Assembly: GCF_022288725.1 (NCBI RefSeq)
Contig: NZ_JAKNTA010000006.1
Coordinates: 274,617-338,616 of the forward strand
Length of the DNA stretch: 64,000 nt
Direction of reading: 5' to 3'
Source of the DNA: Kitasatospora sp. A2-31
GTDB taxonomy: Bacteria > Actinomycetota > Actinomycetes > Streptomycetales > Streptomycetaceae
Shown here one piece after another: positions 17,716 through 28,422 of this stretch (positions within the stretch are counted from its first letter, which is position 1; the number at the start of each line of letters is the position of its first letter). The notes beneath the pieces are model-generated. The model was given only the letters and a program-made list of their open reading frames with translations, was not told where the DNA came from and did not search any database. The translations under genes and the position numbers were made by a program.

Positions 17716-18925
17716 GCCAGGTCCTCCAGTACGTCGGCGAGCGCGGCGACCCCGGCCAGGCAGTCGGCGGTCTCGGCGTGCTCGGCCGGGGAGTGCGAGA
17801 CGCCGCTCGGGTTCCGCACGAACAGCATGGCGGTCGGGATCGCCGATGCCAGGATTCCGGCGTCGTGTCCCGCGCCGGTCGGCAGGACCGGCACGCTGCC
17901 GGGTGCCCCGTCGCGCTCCAGCCGGCGGGCCAGCCGGTCGCGCAGCGGGCCGTCGAAGTCCACCACCGGGGTGTAGGACTCGCGGGTCAGCGCGACCCGG
18001 ACGCCGTCGCGCTCACCGCGTTCGTACGCGGCCCGCTCGATCTCCTCGACCAGCGCGGTGAGGGTCGCCTCGTCGGCGGCCCGGGAGTCCAGCCAGCCGC
18101 GGACCAGGGAGGCGATCGCGTTGGTGCCGTTGGGCTCCACCGCGACCTTGCCGAAGGTGGCCAGGGCGCCCGCCAGCTTCGCCTTCTTCCGGGCCGAGAG
18201 CACGGTGTTGGCGTAGGTGAGCATCGGGTCGCGGCGGTCCTCGATCCGGGTGGTGCCGGCGTGGTTGGCCTCGCCGTGGAAGTCGAAGCGCCAGCGGCCG
18301 TGCGGCCAGATCGCGCTGGCCACGCCGACCGGCTGGTCCTCGGCCAGGTAGCGGCCCTGCTCGACGTGCAGCTCGACGAAGGCGCCGATCCGGGCCAGCC
18401 GGTCGCCGTCCGCGCCGATGGCGGCGGGGTCGTAGCCCGCCCGCTCCATCGCGTCGGGCAGCCGGACGCCGTCGGCGTCGCGCAGCTCGTACGCGGCCTC
18501 CCTGCCGAGCACGCCGGCGGTCAGCCGGGAGCCGATGCAGGCCACGCCGAACCGGGCGCCCTCCTCGTCGCCGAAGTTGACGATCGCCAGCGGCTTGCCG
18601 AACCGGGCACCGCGCGAGCGCAGTTCGTCCAGGGCGGCGAAGGAGGAGACCACGCCGAGCGGGCCGTCGTAGGCGCCGCCGTCCGGGACGGAGTCCAGGT
18701 GCGAGCCGGTGACGACGGCGCCCTGGCCCTGCGGGTCGCCCAGCCAGGCCCACTGGTTGCCGTTGCGGTCCAGCTCGTAGGTCAGGCCGCGCTTGCGGGC
18801 CTGCTCCTCGAACCAGGCCCGGCACTCGGCGTCCGCGGAGTTCCAGGCGAAGCGGCGGTAGCCGCCGGAGGAGGCGGAGCGGCCCACGGGGAGCAGCTCC
18901 GCCCACATCTCCAGGAAGGAGTCGC

Positions 18926-18929
<4 letters not shown>
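17706..18929 (-). CDS. M20 family amidohydrolase (allantoate amidohydrolase-like), candidate formylglutamate deformylase
   Basis: A 407-residue zinc hydrolase of the M20/M28 class related to allantoate amidohydrolase and N-carbamoyl-L-amino-acid hydrolase. Metal residues are seen in GSHLDSVPDGGAYDGPLGV (His, Asp) and FGDEEGARFGVACIGS (Glu-Glu), with the dimerisation domain around HGEANHAGTTRIEDRRDP. The GTG start overlaps the hutU stop (GTGA), and its end overlaps hutF. Being locked between hutU and hutF, and with no hutG present, it most probably acts in histidine degradation, removing the formyl group of N-formylglutamate. Sequence annotation alone would call it allantoate amidohydrolase. 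The substrate is inference from context. Confidence 0.88.
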
Positions 18930-20596
<1,667 letters not shown>

Positions 20597-20935
20597 GTCC
20601 TGGCCTCCCTGCGGATGAATTCATTCAGTCTTGACCTGGCTGAATATATCCAAACAATCAGCCCGCGGCCAGACCTCGGACCCATCCGATCAGCGCCGGT
20701 GCGCCGGACCCCCGAGCCCTACCCCGAATCAGGCGAACACCAGCCACTCGGCCCATCGCCGACGAACGGAGGACGCGAGGACGGCCGCCACCGTGCGACC
20801 CGCAAGGCTCGGGGATCCGCCGAGGAGATCGAGCGGAGCACGGCGAGCCCGTCCCGCTCGCCGCACCCCAGCCGCCGGAGCTGCACACCACCGCGGTACG
20901 GCCCGCGTCGTACAGCCCACGTCGCCGACCCGCAC
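20597..20935. other. 339-bp region upstream of hutU
   Basis: The hutU-proximal 60 bp carry the promoter and palindromes described at 20615-20648. The remaining 20649-20935 is ordinary GC-rich sequence; I see no reading frame with streptomycete third-position bias, no RNA gene and no clear hairpin. Confidence 0.5.
20615..20648 (-). promoter_or_regulatory. hutU promoter with two palindromes
   Basis: On the minus strand a TATATT -10-like hexamer (20643-20648) is followed by ATTCAG-N11-CTGAAT (20623-20645) and by the perfect palindrome ATGAATTCAT (20615-20624). All lie 19-52 nt upstream of the hutU ATG, a typical repressor position. The AT content is far above background. The candidate regulator is the RpiR/SIS protein encoded 1.3 kb upstream. 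Binding is inferred. Confidence 0.45.
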
Positions 20936-21265
20936 TCAGGCCGCTGCGCCACCGTCCCAGTCGATGCCGATCTCGGCGAGCCAGCGGCGATCCTCCTCGT
21001 CCGGGACGGCGGGGGCGGCCGGGCGGGGCGGGCGGGGGATCTCCTGGACCGGGCCGAGGCCGTACTCGTCGGCGGCCGCGGCCGCACGCGCGTCGGGCTC
21101 GATGACGCCGACGTGGACGGCGGTCTCGTCACCCGGGTCCAGGACGGTCAGTTCGGGTTCGGGCAGGCGACGCAGGGTGACGCGGCGTCCGCAGGTCGGG
21201 CAGGACCACTCGTCGGCGCCGGAGGCGAGCCGGCCGACGAACTTCATCTCGTGGATCACGCGCAT
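20936..21265 (-). CDS. Hypothetical protein with CxxC zinc-ribbon motif
   Basis: A 109-residue protein of unknown function. Residues 1-30 (RVIHEMKFVGRLASGADEWSCPTCGRR) include one CPTCG knuckle, too little for a full zinc ribbon by itself, so metal binding would need a dimer. The rest is acidic and proline-rich. The ATG at 21265 has a GGGGG purine stretch 8 nt upstream; a longer frame begins at 21313 but lacks a ribosome site. It ends 339 nt before hutU on the same strand. I recall similar small proteins scattered in streptomycetes but no known function. Confidence 0.7.
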   Translation of the reverse strand: MRVIHEMKFVGRLASGADEWSCPTCGRRVTLRRLPEPELTVLDPGDETAVHVGVIEPDARAAAAADEYGLGPVQEIPRPPRPAAPAVPDEEDRRWLAEIGIDWDGGAAA

Positions 21266-21372
21266 GAGGGCACCCCCTACCGGAAGTGATGCCCGTTCTG
21301 GGCGGATCGGCAACCTGGAGGTACGGTCGCTGACGGGTCGGCGAGCGTCGACCCCAACGGGGAGGGACCGGG

Positions 21373-21852
21373 ATGGACCGCGAGTGGAGTGTCGAGGAGA
21401 GCATCAGCGTGGCCGCCGCGCCGGCGGCGGTCTACCGCGCCGTCAGCGAGGTGCGCCGGATGGGTGAATGGAGCCCGGAGTGCCGTGCGGTGTGGGCGCG
21501 CCGCGGACCGCTGCGCAGGGGTGAGCGGTTCGTCGGCTTCAACCGCCGCGGGCTCTACGTCTGGTTCACCACCTCCCGGGTCACGGTCGCCGACCAGGAC
21601 CGCGAATTCGCCTTCCGGGTGGACTCGTTCGGGCTGCCGATCGCCGAGTGGGGCTACCGCTTCGAGCCGGACGGCGACGGCGGCACGACCGTCACCGAGT
21701 ACTGGCGGGACCTGCGGACCGGGCGGGGCGCGCCCTTCGCCGAGCTGCTGGGCAAGGTCTTCACCGGAGTCGCCCCCGAGCGGCGGGCGCAGGCCAACCG
21801 GATCGGCATGCGCGCCACCCTGGACCGGCTCCGGCAGGCGCTCGCCGTCTGA
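21373..21852 (+). CDS. SRPBCC (START-like) family protein
   Basis: A 159-residue polyketide-cyclase/START superfamily protein. The first strand and helix (WSVEESISVAAAPAAVYRAVSEVRRMGEWSPEC) and late strands (EWGYRFEPDGDGGTTVTEYWRD) are typical of the helix-grip fold that binds a hydrophobic ligand. A GGAGGG site sits 7 nt upstream of the ATG. It is divergent from the zinc-knuckle protein and convergent with the RpiR gene. No ligand or pathway can be assigned. Confidence 0.85.
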   Translation: MDREWSVEESISVAAAPAAVYRAVSEVRRMGEWSPECRAVWARRGPLRRGERFVGFNRRGLYVWFTTSRVTVADQDREFAFRVDSFGLPIAEWGYRFEPDGDGGTTVTEYWRDLRTGRGAPFAELLGKVFTGVAPERRAQANRIGMRATLDRLRQALAV

Positions 21853-21888
21853 CGGCCGGTGCCCCGGGCGCGGCCGCTCCGGGCGCGT

Positions 21889-22758
21889 TCACTCCAGGAA
21901 CAACCCGCGGGCCGCCGCAGACTGCTCGATCGCCTCCAGCCGGGCCTCCGCACCGGGGAGTTCGTCGCACATGGTCTGCAGCAGCACCCGGCCGAGCATC
22001 ATCGGCGCGCAGGCGGTGTCGAAGACCAGCCCGGTGCCGACGGCGGCCGGCAGCATCAGGTCGGAGAGCTTGGCCACCGGCGCGAAGGCGCTGTCGGCGA
22101 CGGTCAGCACCGTCAGCCCGCACTCGCGGGCCACCGCCAGGGCGTCCATCAGCTCGCGCGGGTAGCGCGGCAGCGCGAAGCAGAGCAGCGCGCTGGCGCC
22201 GGCCGCGGCGGCCTGTTCGAGGCGGTCGGCCAGCATGCTGCCGCCCTCGTCGAGCAGCCGGATGTCCGGGTGCACCTTGGCGGCGAAGTAGGCGAAGCCG
22301 CGGGCCTGCGCCGAGGCGGCCCGCAGGCCGAGCACCGGCAGCGGCCGGGAGGCCGCCAGCAGCCGGGCGGCGCGGATGATCGGCTCGGGGTCGGCCAGCA
22401 GCTCGGCGAGGTGGCGCAGGTGCTCGATCTCGGCGAGCACGGCCTGCTGGTGCTCGTTGCGCACCGCGTCGTCCGGGGACTCCGGTGCGGCCGGCTCGCC
22501 GGCGCCCAGCTCGCGCAGCTGCTTGCGCAGCGCCGGGTAGCCGTCGTAGCCGAGGGCGACCGCGAAGCGGGTGACGGAGGGCTGGCTGACGCCGGCGAGT
22601 TCGGCCACCTCGACGCTGGAGAGGAACGGCGCCTCGTTCGCGTGCCGGACCAGCGAGTGGGCGATCCGCCGTTGGGTGGGGGTCAGCCGGTGCCCCTCGA
22701 AGAGCTGGAGCAGCCGGGCGGAGGGGCCGACGGTGCCGGTTTCGTCGGTGGCGGTCAT
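21889..22758 (-). CDS. MurR/RpiR family regulator with SIS domain
   Basis: A 289-residue transcription factor. The N-terminal helix-turn-helix (about 20-90; LTPTQRRIAHSLVRHANEAP, SVEVAELAGVSQPSVTRFAVALGYDGYPALRKQL) is of the RpiR type. Residues about 125-265 form an SIS domain that binds a phosphosugar or related ligand. The ATG at 22758 follows GGAGG by 8 nt. It lies between hutU and hutH, and both have AT-rich promoter sequence with short palindromes, so it is my candidate hut regulator. RpiR-type hut regulators are not the standard HutC, so this is inference. Confidence 0.9.
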   Translation of the reverse strand: MTATDETGTVGPSARLLQLFEGHRLTPTQRRIAHSLVRHANEAPFLSSVEVAELAGVSQPSVTRFAVALGYDGYPALRKQLRELGAGEPAAPESPDDAVRNEHQQAVLAEIEHLRHLAELLADPEPIIRAARLLAASRPLPVLGLRAASAQARGFAYFAAKVHPDIRLLDEGGSMLADRLEQAAAAGASALLCFALPRYPRELMDALAVARECGLTVLTVADSAFAPVAKLSDLMLPAAVGTGLVFDTACAPMMLGRVLLQTMCDELPGAEARLEAIEQSAAARGLFLE

Positions 22759-23046
22759 CAGCGATACCTCCGGGTGCGAGCTGTTCGGACGACGACTGTG
22801 CAGCAGGACGTCGCGACTGGCAAAGACGTCTCGTCCAGCGGGACGTCCGGTGAGACGTCCCGCCGGCCGGGGCGGCCGGGGCGGCCGCGGGACCGGCCGC
22901 CCGGGAGCAGCCGCCGGACCGGTCGCCGACGAACCGCGGTGCGGGCGGGGGCGGTTCTCGGGGTAACCCTGATTTCCCCCTGAGCGCGCCCCGATTCCCG
23001 TGCGAACCGATGGACCCGCGGGGTACCGGGGGCCCAGGCTGACCTC

Positions 23047-23469
23047 ATGGACACTCGCCAGGACGAACTGAGGCGCGACCTCGACGCCACCCTGCAGGCC
23101 CGCAAGGATCTGGGCAAGGAGTACGAGTCGGAGCTGGTCGACTCGTTCCTGGCCCGGCTCGACGCCCGGCTGGACGCCCGCCTCGACTCCCGGGTGGAGC
23201 GCCGGGTGGCGGAGCGGATGGAGGACTACGGTCCGGCCTCCCACCTCCGTCACCACCGCGGCCTCGGCCGCTCCAAGCTGCCGCTGGTCTCGCTGGTGCT
23301 GGGCATCCCGCTGACCGCGATCGCGACCGACGGCGGGAACGGCGGGTTCTCCGGCTTCATGGGCCTGGTGGTCTGCTGGGCCGGCATCGTCGGGGTCAAC
23401 GTCGCGGCCGTGCTGGGCGACCGGCGTGACGAGCGCCGCTCGAAGCCGTCGCGGAGCGAGTGGGACTGA
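23047..23469 (+). CDS. Small membrane protein with N-terminal coiled coil
   Basis: A 140-residue protein not assigned to a named family. Residues 1-60 are strongly charged and heptad-like, including the internal repeat LDARLDARLDSRVERRV. Two hydrophobic segments follow, about residues 80-97 and 103-122, with a short basic tail (DRRDERRSKPSR). It resembles conserved actinobacterial integral membrane proteins of unknown function. It is convergent with hutH (28 nt between ends). Confidence 0.75.
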   Translation: MDTRQDELRRDLDATLQARKDLGKEYESELVDSFLARLDARLDARLDSRVERRVAERMEDYGPASHLRHHRGLGRSKLPLVSLVLGIPLTAIATDGGNGGFSGFMGLVVCWAGIVGVNVAAVLGDRRDERRSKPSRSEWD

Positions 23470-23497
23470 GTCCCACCCGCTCCCACGGCGTCGGGCG

Positions 23498-25081
23498 TCA
23501 GGCCAGCGGGCCGGTGACCTGCTCGACCGCCCGGATCAGCCCGCCGGACGCGACCAGCGCGGCGGCGGCCTCCAGGTCCGGCGAGAGGAAGCGGTCCCGG
23601 CCGGCCCCGCCCACCCCGGCCTCCCGGGCTGCGGCCATCGCGGCCGCGGTGGCGGGTGCGAGCCGGCCGCCGGAGTCGGCCTGCTGACGGATCTCCAGCG
23701 CGCGGGCGGCGGCGGTCAGCTCGACGGCCAGGATCCGGCCGAGGTTCTCGACCGCCTGGCGCAGCTTGCGCGCGGCGGACCAGCCCATCGAGACGTGGTC
23801 CTCCTGCATGGCGGAGGACGGGATCGAGTCGACCGAGGCCGGGACGGCGAGCCGCTTGTTCTCGCTGACCAGCGCGGCCTGGGTGTACTGGGCGATCATC
23901 AGGCCGGAGTCCACGCCCGGGTCGTCGGCGAGGAAGGCCGGCAGGCCGTGCGAGCGGGCCCTGTCGAGCAGCCGGTCGGTGCGGCGCTCGGAGATCGAGC
24001 CGAGGTCGGCGGCGGCGATCGCGAGGAAGTCCAGCACGTAGGCGACCGGGGCGCCGTGGAAGTTGCCGTTGGACTCGACGCGGCCGTCCGGCAGCACCAC
24101 CGGGTTGTCGACCGAGGCGGCCAGCTCGCGGGAGGCGACCAGGGCGGCGTGGGCGAGCGTGTCGCGGCCGGCGCCGGCCACCTGCGGGGCGCAGCGGATG
24201 GAGTAGGCGTCCTGGACCCGCGGCGCGTCGTCCTGGTGGTGGCCGGTGAGGCCGGAGTCCTTGAGGACGGCGAGCATGTTGGCCGCGGACAGCGCCTGGC
24301 CCGGGTGCGGGCGGATCGGGGCGTGCAGCTCGGGGGCGAGCACCTTGTCGGAGCCGAGCAGCGCCTCCAGGGTCATCGCGGCGGTGATGTCGGCGGTGGT
24401 GAAGAGCCGCGCCAGGTCGGCGATGGCCATGACCAGCATGCCGAGCATGCCGTCGGTGCCGTTGATGAGGGCCAGGCCCTCCTTCTCCAGCAGCTCGACC
24501 GGCTCGATGCCGGCCTTGGCGAGCAGCTCGCCCGCGGGCCTCTCGACGCCGTCCGGGCCGGTCGCCACGCCCTCGCCCATCAGCACCAGCGCACAGTGCG
24601 ACAGCGGCGCGAGGTCGCCGGAGCAGCCGAGCGAGCCGAACTCGCGGACGACCGGGGTGATGTCGGCGTTGAGGATGGCGGCCATGGTCTGGGCGACCAC
24701 CGGGCGCACGCCGGTCCGGCCGGAGGCCAGCGTCTTCATCCGCAGGAACATCAGCGCGCGGACCACCTCGCGCTCGACGGCGGGGCCCATGCCGGCGGCG
24801 TGCGAGCGCACCAGCGAGCGCTGCAGCTGAGCGCGCAGCTCGGGGCTGATGTGGCGCACGGCGAGCGCGCCGAAACCGGTGGAGACGCCGTAGACCGGGC
24901 GGGGCTCGGCCGCGAGGGCGTCGATCCGGGCGCGCGCGGTCGCCATCTCGGAGAGCGCGTCGGGGCCGAGTTCGACCTTGGCGTTGCCACGGGCGACGGC
25001 CAGCACGTCCTCGGCGCTGACGTCGGCCTTGCCGACCTGGACGAGCGGCGCGTGGGGGGCCGCAGCACTGTGCATATCCAT
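23498..25081 (-). CDS. hutH: Histidine ammonia-lyase
   Basis: A 527-residue enzyme removing ammonia from L-histidine to give trans-urocanate, first step of the pathway. The MIO cofactor-forming segment is GSLGCSGDLAPLSH, with Cys153-Ser154-Gly155; the more common lyases have Ala-Ser-Gly. Other motifs are YGVSTGFGAL, RSHAAGMGP, NGTDGMLGM, SVDNPVVLPDGRVESNGNFHG and SSAMQEDHVSMGW. I choose the ATG at 25081 (MDMHS) as in S. coelicolor HutH from memory; an ATG at 25090 adds three residues. Unlike most hut clusters it lies 2.9 kb from hutU, with its own AT-rich promoter region. Confidence 0.96.
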   Translation of the reverse strand: MDMHSAAAPHAPLVQVGKADVSAEDVLAVARGNAKVELGPDALSEMATARARIDALAAEPRPVYGVSTGFGALAVRHISPELRAQLQRSLVRSHAAGMGPAVEREVVRALMFLRMKTLASGRTGVRPVVAQTMAAILNADITPVVREFGSLGCSGDLAPLSHCALVLMGEGVATGPDGVERPAGELLAKAGIEPVELLEKEGLALINGTDGMLGMLVMAIADLARLFTTADITAAMTLEALLGSDKVLAPELHAPIRPHPGQALSAANMLAVLKDSGLTGHHQDDAPRVQDAYSIRCAPQVAGAGRDTLAHAALVASRELAASVDNPVVLPDGRVESNGNFHGAPVAYVLDFLAIAAADLGSISERRTDRLLDRARSHGLPAFLADDPGVDSGLMIAQYTQAALVSENKRLAVPASVDSIPSSAMQEDHVSMGWSAARKLRQAVENLGRILAVELTAAARALEIRQQADSGGRLAPATAAAMAAAREAGVGGAGRDRFLSPDLEAAAALVASGGLIRAVEQVTGPLA

Positions 25082-25305
25082 ATACACCATCTCATCAGGT
25101 GAATGGAGATATGACAACCGCCTCGGGCCATCCGGCCGCATCACACCACCCGGCCGACCCGGCGGGCATGACTCCCAGCCGGGCCCGACCCCTCCACGAC
25201 GGCGCCTCGGACCGGCACGGCCTCGACGAGGAGCCCGGCAGGGCGGGGCATTCGTCCCGCACTGCCGAACACCCCCCAGCATGCACCTCGGACCGGATCG
25301 CTCCA

Positions 25306-25323
25306 AGACGATACGTTCCGTCT
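25306..25323. promoter_or_regulatory. Inverted repeat AGACG-N8-CGTCT upstream of tetR-type gene
   Basis: AGACGATACGTTCCGTCT is an inverted repeat with 5-bp perfect arms, 23 nt upstream of the TetR start. The core ATACGT resembles sites of TetR proteins that repress their own genes. Also within reach of the hutH promoter 225 nt away. Confidence 0.4.
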
Positions 25324-25346
25324 CGCCAAGCCGGTACGATGACCCC

Positions 25347-25952
25347 ATGGCCCGTCACAACGCCCCCGACCCGAACCGCCGCAACGAGCAGAGCCGCGCC
25401 GCGATCCTCACCGCGGCCGCCGAACTGGTCTCCGAGGTGGGCTTCGGCAAGCTCACCATCGAGAAGATCGCCGCCCGCGCCGGTGTGGGCAAGCAGACCA
25501 TCTACCGCTGGTGGCCCTCCAAGGGCGCGGTGGTCTTCGACGCCTTCCTCGCCGCCAACGAGGACGCCGGCGGCGGCCACGACCTCCCCGACACCGGTGA
25601 TCTCGCCGCCGACCTGCGGGCCGTGCTGCGCGCCACCGCCGACGAGCTGGCCGACCCGGCCTTCGACCGCACCGGACGCGCCCTCACCGCCGAGGTCCTC
25701 AACGACCCGGACCTGCTGCGCGAGTACCGCGAGCGGCTGCTCGACCCGCTGCTGGAGGTCAGCCGCGCACGCCTGCGGGCCGCCCGCACGGCCGGGCCGG
25801 TCCCCGCCGACGCCGACCTCGACCTCGCCGTCGAGCTGCTCTACGGCCCGATGTACTACCGCTGGCTGCACGGCCTCGGCCCGCTCGACCACGCCTACGC
25901 GGACCGCCTCGTCGAGGCGGCCCTGCGCACCCTCGGGGTGCCGACCGGCTGA
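25347..25952 (+). CDS. TetR/AcrR family regulator
   Basis: A 201-residue repressor. The helix-turn-helix is at about 18-64: RAAILTAAAELVSEVGFGKLTIEKIAARAGVGKQTIYRWWPSKGAVV in pieces, with the TIYRWW recognition block. The C-terminal half matches the TetR_C_11-type ligand domain (LRAVLRATADELADPAF, LLYGPMYYRWLHG). The ATG at 25347 is the first in the conserved frame. It is divergent from hutH (265 nt). No clear target other than itself can be named. Confidence 0.9.
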   Translation: MARHNAPDPNRRNEQSRAAILTAAAELVSEVGFGKLTIEKIAARAGVGKQTIYRWWPSKGAVVFDAFLAANEDAGGGHDLPDTGDLAADLRAVLRATADELADPAFDRTGRALTAEVLNDPDLLREYRERLLDPLLEVSRARLRAARTAGPVPADADLDLAVELLYGPMYYRWLHGLGPLDHAYADRLVEAALRTLGVPTG

Positions 25953-25966
25953 CAGCCGGCCGGCCG

Positions 25967-26323
25967 TCAGCTGCGGTTACGGCGACGGAGCATGACGATC
26001 ACTGCGATGATCACGGCGATCACCACCAGCACCACCACGACGCCGATGATCGCGCCGAGCAGCTTGCCCAGGCCCTTCTTCTTCTTCTTCTTGGACTTGT
26101 CCTTGGAAGCGGCCAGCCGGCTGCTGTCGTGCCGGTCCGCGGCCACCCCGGCGACCGGGGCGGTCTGCGCGCCGGCGGTGGGGACCGATCCGGCCGAGGC
26201 GGCCGAGGCGACACCGACCGCGGCCGCGCGCGGCGCGGCCTGGGCCGCCGGAGCGGCGGCCAGCGCGGTGCCGCCGAACGCGAGCACCGCGGAGAGGACA
26301 AGGCCCGTCAGACGAGCACGCAT
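25967..26323 (-). CDS. Small exported or bitopic membrane protein with poly-Lys stretch
   Basis: A 118-residue protein with an N-terminal signal peptide (RARLTGLVLSAVLAFGGTALA, likely cut near AQAA) and an Ala/Val-rich linker. A cluster KDKSKKKKKKGLGK at about 75-88 precedes a C-terminal hydrophobic helix (LLGAIIGVVVVLVVIAVIIAVIVML) and ends RRRNRS. The layout places the linker outside and the arginine tail inside. Six Lys in a row are coded by repeated AAG codons (CTTCTTCTT on the plus strand). The ATG at 26323 has a GGGGG stretch 8 nt upstream. Convergent with the TetR gene. Function unknown. Confidence 0.75.
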   Translation of the reverse strand: MRARLTGLVLSAVLAFGGTALAAAPAAQAAPRAAAVGVASAASAGSVPTAGAQTAPVAGVAADRHDSSRLAASKDKSKKKKKKGLGKLLGAIIGVVVVLVVIAVIIAVIVMLRRRNRS

Positions 26324-26589
26324 GGTGTGAACCCCCATCCGGTCCGGCCCCCGTGGGCCCGCCGACCGCCGAACACCATCCCACGCCCGCCTCGCGCCGC
26401 CCAGCCCTGCGACAAGGTTCGCCCCGGACCGCGACCCGCTCGGAACACCCTGGTCACCGAACCGACACAACCCGCCGGGGCGCCGGCCGCGCGCGGGCGT
26501 CAGGCGACACCCGGCCGACCACCCGGGGCCGTCGGCGCGGCGCCCGCCGCCCCGCAGGCGGGGCCCGGAGAGGGCCGCCACGGCCGCCG

Positions 26590-28422
26590 TCAGGCCGGTG
26601 GTGCGGAGGAGGGGCCGGCGAGGGCGACGGAGACCAGGGCGCGCAGGGCCGAGGTCACCTGGCCGAGCGGCAGGGTGGCGTCGTCGGCGAACAGCTCGAT
26701 CAGCCAGCCGCCCGCCGGGTTCTGGCCGCCGGCCGCGAGCATGCCGCGGTAGCCGGAGACCACCAGCACGGCCTCCTCCGCCGGGTCGTTCCCGGCCGCG
26801 CCCGCCCGCAGCGCGAAGGCACCGCCGCGCACCGCCCCCCGGGTCAGCGGGTAGTGCCGCAGGTCGAAGACCGCGTCCGGGGCCTCGATCTGCGCCCGCT
26901 GGGTCTCCGCGCGCGAGCTGCTCGGGCCGCTGGTCATCCGGTACACCGCGTGCTGGGTGGTGCGCATCAGCGGCGAACCGGGCGGGACGTACGACACCCA
27001 CCAGCCGACCGCGTCCAGCAGCCGGGCCGAGGTCTCCGCGACCACCACCAGCTTGCCGATGGTGTCGGCCGGGTGGACCGAGCGGGCCTCGCCGTGCCGG
27101 TCGAGCGCGGCCAGCACCGCGGTGAGCAGCTGGCCCGGGTCTGCGCTGTGCGCCGCGCCGCGGAACCGCCGCCGGTCGGCGGCCCCGGCCCGGCCGTTGC
27201 GGCCCCGGGTGTCGGCCCGCTGGTGAGGGTCGGCGGCGTCGGCGAGCAGCACGGTCGGGTCCGGGGCGAAGCCGGGGCCGTGGCTGCGCCCGGCCACCAC
27301 GGGGTGGGCCGAGCGGGCGGCCTTGGCCCGGTACTGCGCGGCGTCGGCGAGGCGGAACAGCCGGTCGGCCGTGGTGACCGGCCCGATCGAGTCCCCGGTG
27401 GAGGCGACCCCGCAGGCCACGCCCTCGCCCTCGGCCAGTGCCAGCGCGCGTGCGCACAGCTCCTCGGCGACGGCCACCACCTCGTCCGCCTTCTGGCCCT
27501 CGACCAGCAGGCAGAACTCGTCGCCGCCGAGTCGGGCGGCCAGGCTGCCGGGCAGCCGGGCGGCGGCCAGCGAGAGCTGGTGGGCGAAGCGCTCCAGCAG
27601 CCGGTCGCCCATCTCGTGGCCGAGCTGGTCGTTGACCCGCTTGAGACCGTTGACGTCGCAGACCACCAGCGAGACGACGGTGTCGTCCCGGTTGTGCGCC
27701 TCCAGCGCGCTCTCCAGCCGGGCGTCCACCGCGCGCCGGTTGGCCAGGCCGGTCAGCGGGTCGGAGAAGGCGAGCTTGCGCAGGTCGGCGAGGCGCTCGA
27801 TCTGGGCCAGACCGGCCGAGATCTGGGCCGCCAGGAGGGTGGCGTAGTCCGCGTCGGCCTCGGTGAACTCGGGCATCCCGGCGGACCGGGCAAGGTAGAG
27901 CTCGCCCCAGGCCTGGCCGTGCAGCACGATCGGGGCGACCACGCAGCAGGCCCGCCCGCGCCGGCGCAGCGCCGCGGCGCGCTCCTGGCAGTACGCGCCG
28001 GCGGTCGGGTGCGAGTGCCCGGCGTGCGGCTCGGAGTCCTCGGCCGTCTGCACCCAGGCGCGCGGCAGCCGGCCGGTGGTCCAGCGCTCCTCCAGGTAGG
28101 TGACGATCTCGGGGAAGTCGGCGACCGGGTAGGACTCGTCCTCCGGCAGCTCCTCCTCCCCCGGGGCCAGCGCGCCGTGGTTGACCAGCACCCGCAGCCG
28201 GCCGGACTCCCGGTCCCAGACCGAGACGGCGGCCATCGACGCGCCGAGCGCCACGGTGGCGCGGGCGGCGGCGGCCCGGACCGCCTCCAGGGGGGTGAGC
28301 GCGGCCGACATGTCCTGGGCGAGCTCGACCACGGACTTCAGCCGCAGGTCGGGGGCGGCGGGCGGCTGGTCCGACCGGTCGCAGTCGCAGCCGCGGTCCG
28401 CCATGGTCGCCTCACTGCTCAC
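26590..28422 (-). CDS. GAF-GGDEF diguanylate cyclase
   Basis: A 610-residue soluble protein predicted to make cyclic di-GMP from two GTP. A GAF-like sensor domain spans about 35-205 (MAAVSVWDRES, CCVVAPIVLHGQAWGELYLAR), the GGDEF domain about 215-380 with DPLTGLANRRAVD and the active-site GGDEF at 299-303. No RxxD inhibitory site precedes it. A further 200-residue C-terminal region (SVHPADTIGKLVVVAETSARLLDAVGWWVSY in pieces) looks like a second sensor domain. No transmembrane helix is present. The GTG at 28422 has GAGG 7 nt upstream; an ATG at 28404 is an alternative. It follows the adenylate cyclase gene on the same strand. Confidence 0.9.
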   Translation of the reverse strand: MSSEATMADRGCDCDRSDQPPAAPDLRLKSVVELAQDMSAALTPLEAVRAAAARATVALGASMAAVSVWDRESGRLRVLVNHGALAPGEEELPEDESYPVADFPEIVTYLEERWTTGRLPRAWVQTAEDSEPHAGHSHPTAGAYCQERAAALRRRGRACCVVAPIVLHGQAWGELYLARSAGMPEFTEADADYATLLAAQISAGLAQIERLADLRKLAFSDPLTGLANRRAVDARLESALEAHNRDDTVVSLVVCDVNGLKRVNDQLGHEMGDRLLERFAHQLSLAAARLPGSLAARLGGDEFCLLVEGQKADEVVAVAEELCARALALAEGEGVACGVASTGDSIGPVTTADRLFRLADAAQYRAKAARSAHPVVAGRSHGPGFAPDPTVLLADAADPHQRADTRGRNGRAGAADRRRFRGAAHSADPGQLLTAVLAALDRHGEARSVHPADTIGKLVVVAETSARLLDAVGWWVSYVPPGSPLMRTTQHAVYRMTSGPSSSRAETQRAQIEAPDAVFDLRHYPLTRGAVRGGAFALRAGAAGNDPAEEAVLVVSGYRGMLAAGGQNPAGGWLIELFADDATLPLGQVTSALRALVSVALAGPSSAPPA

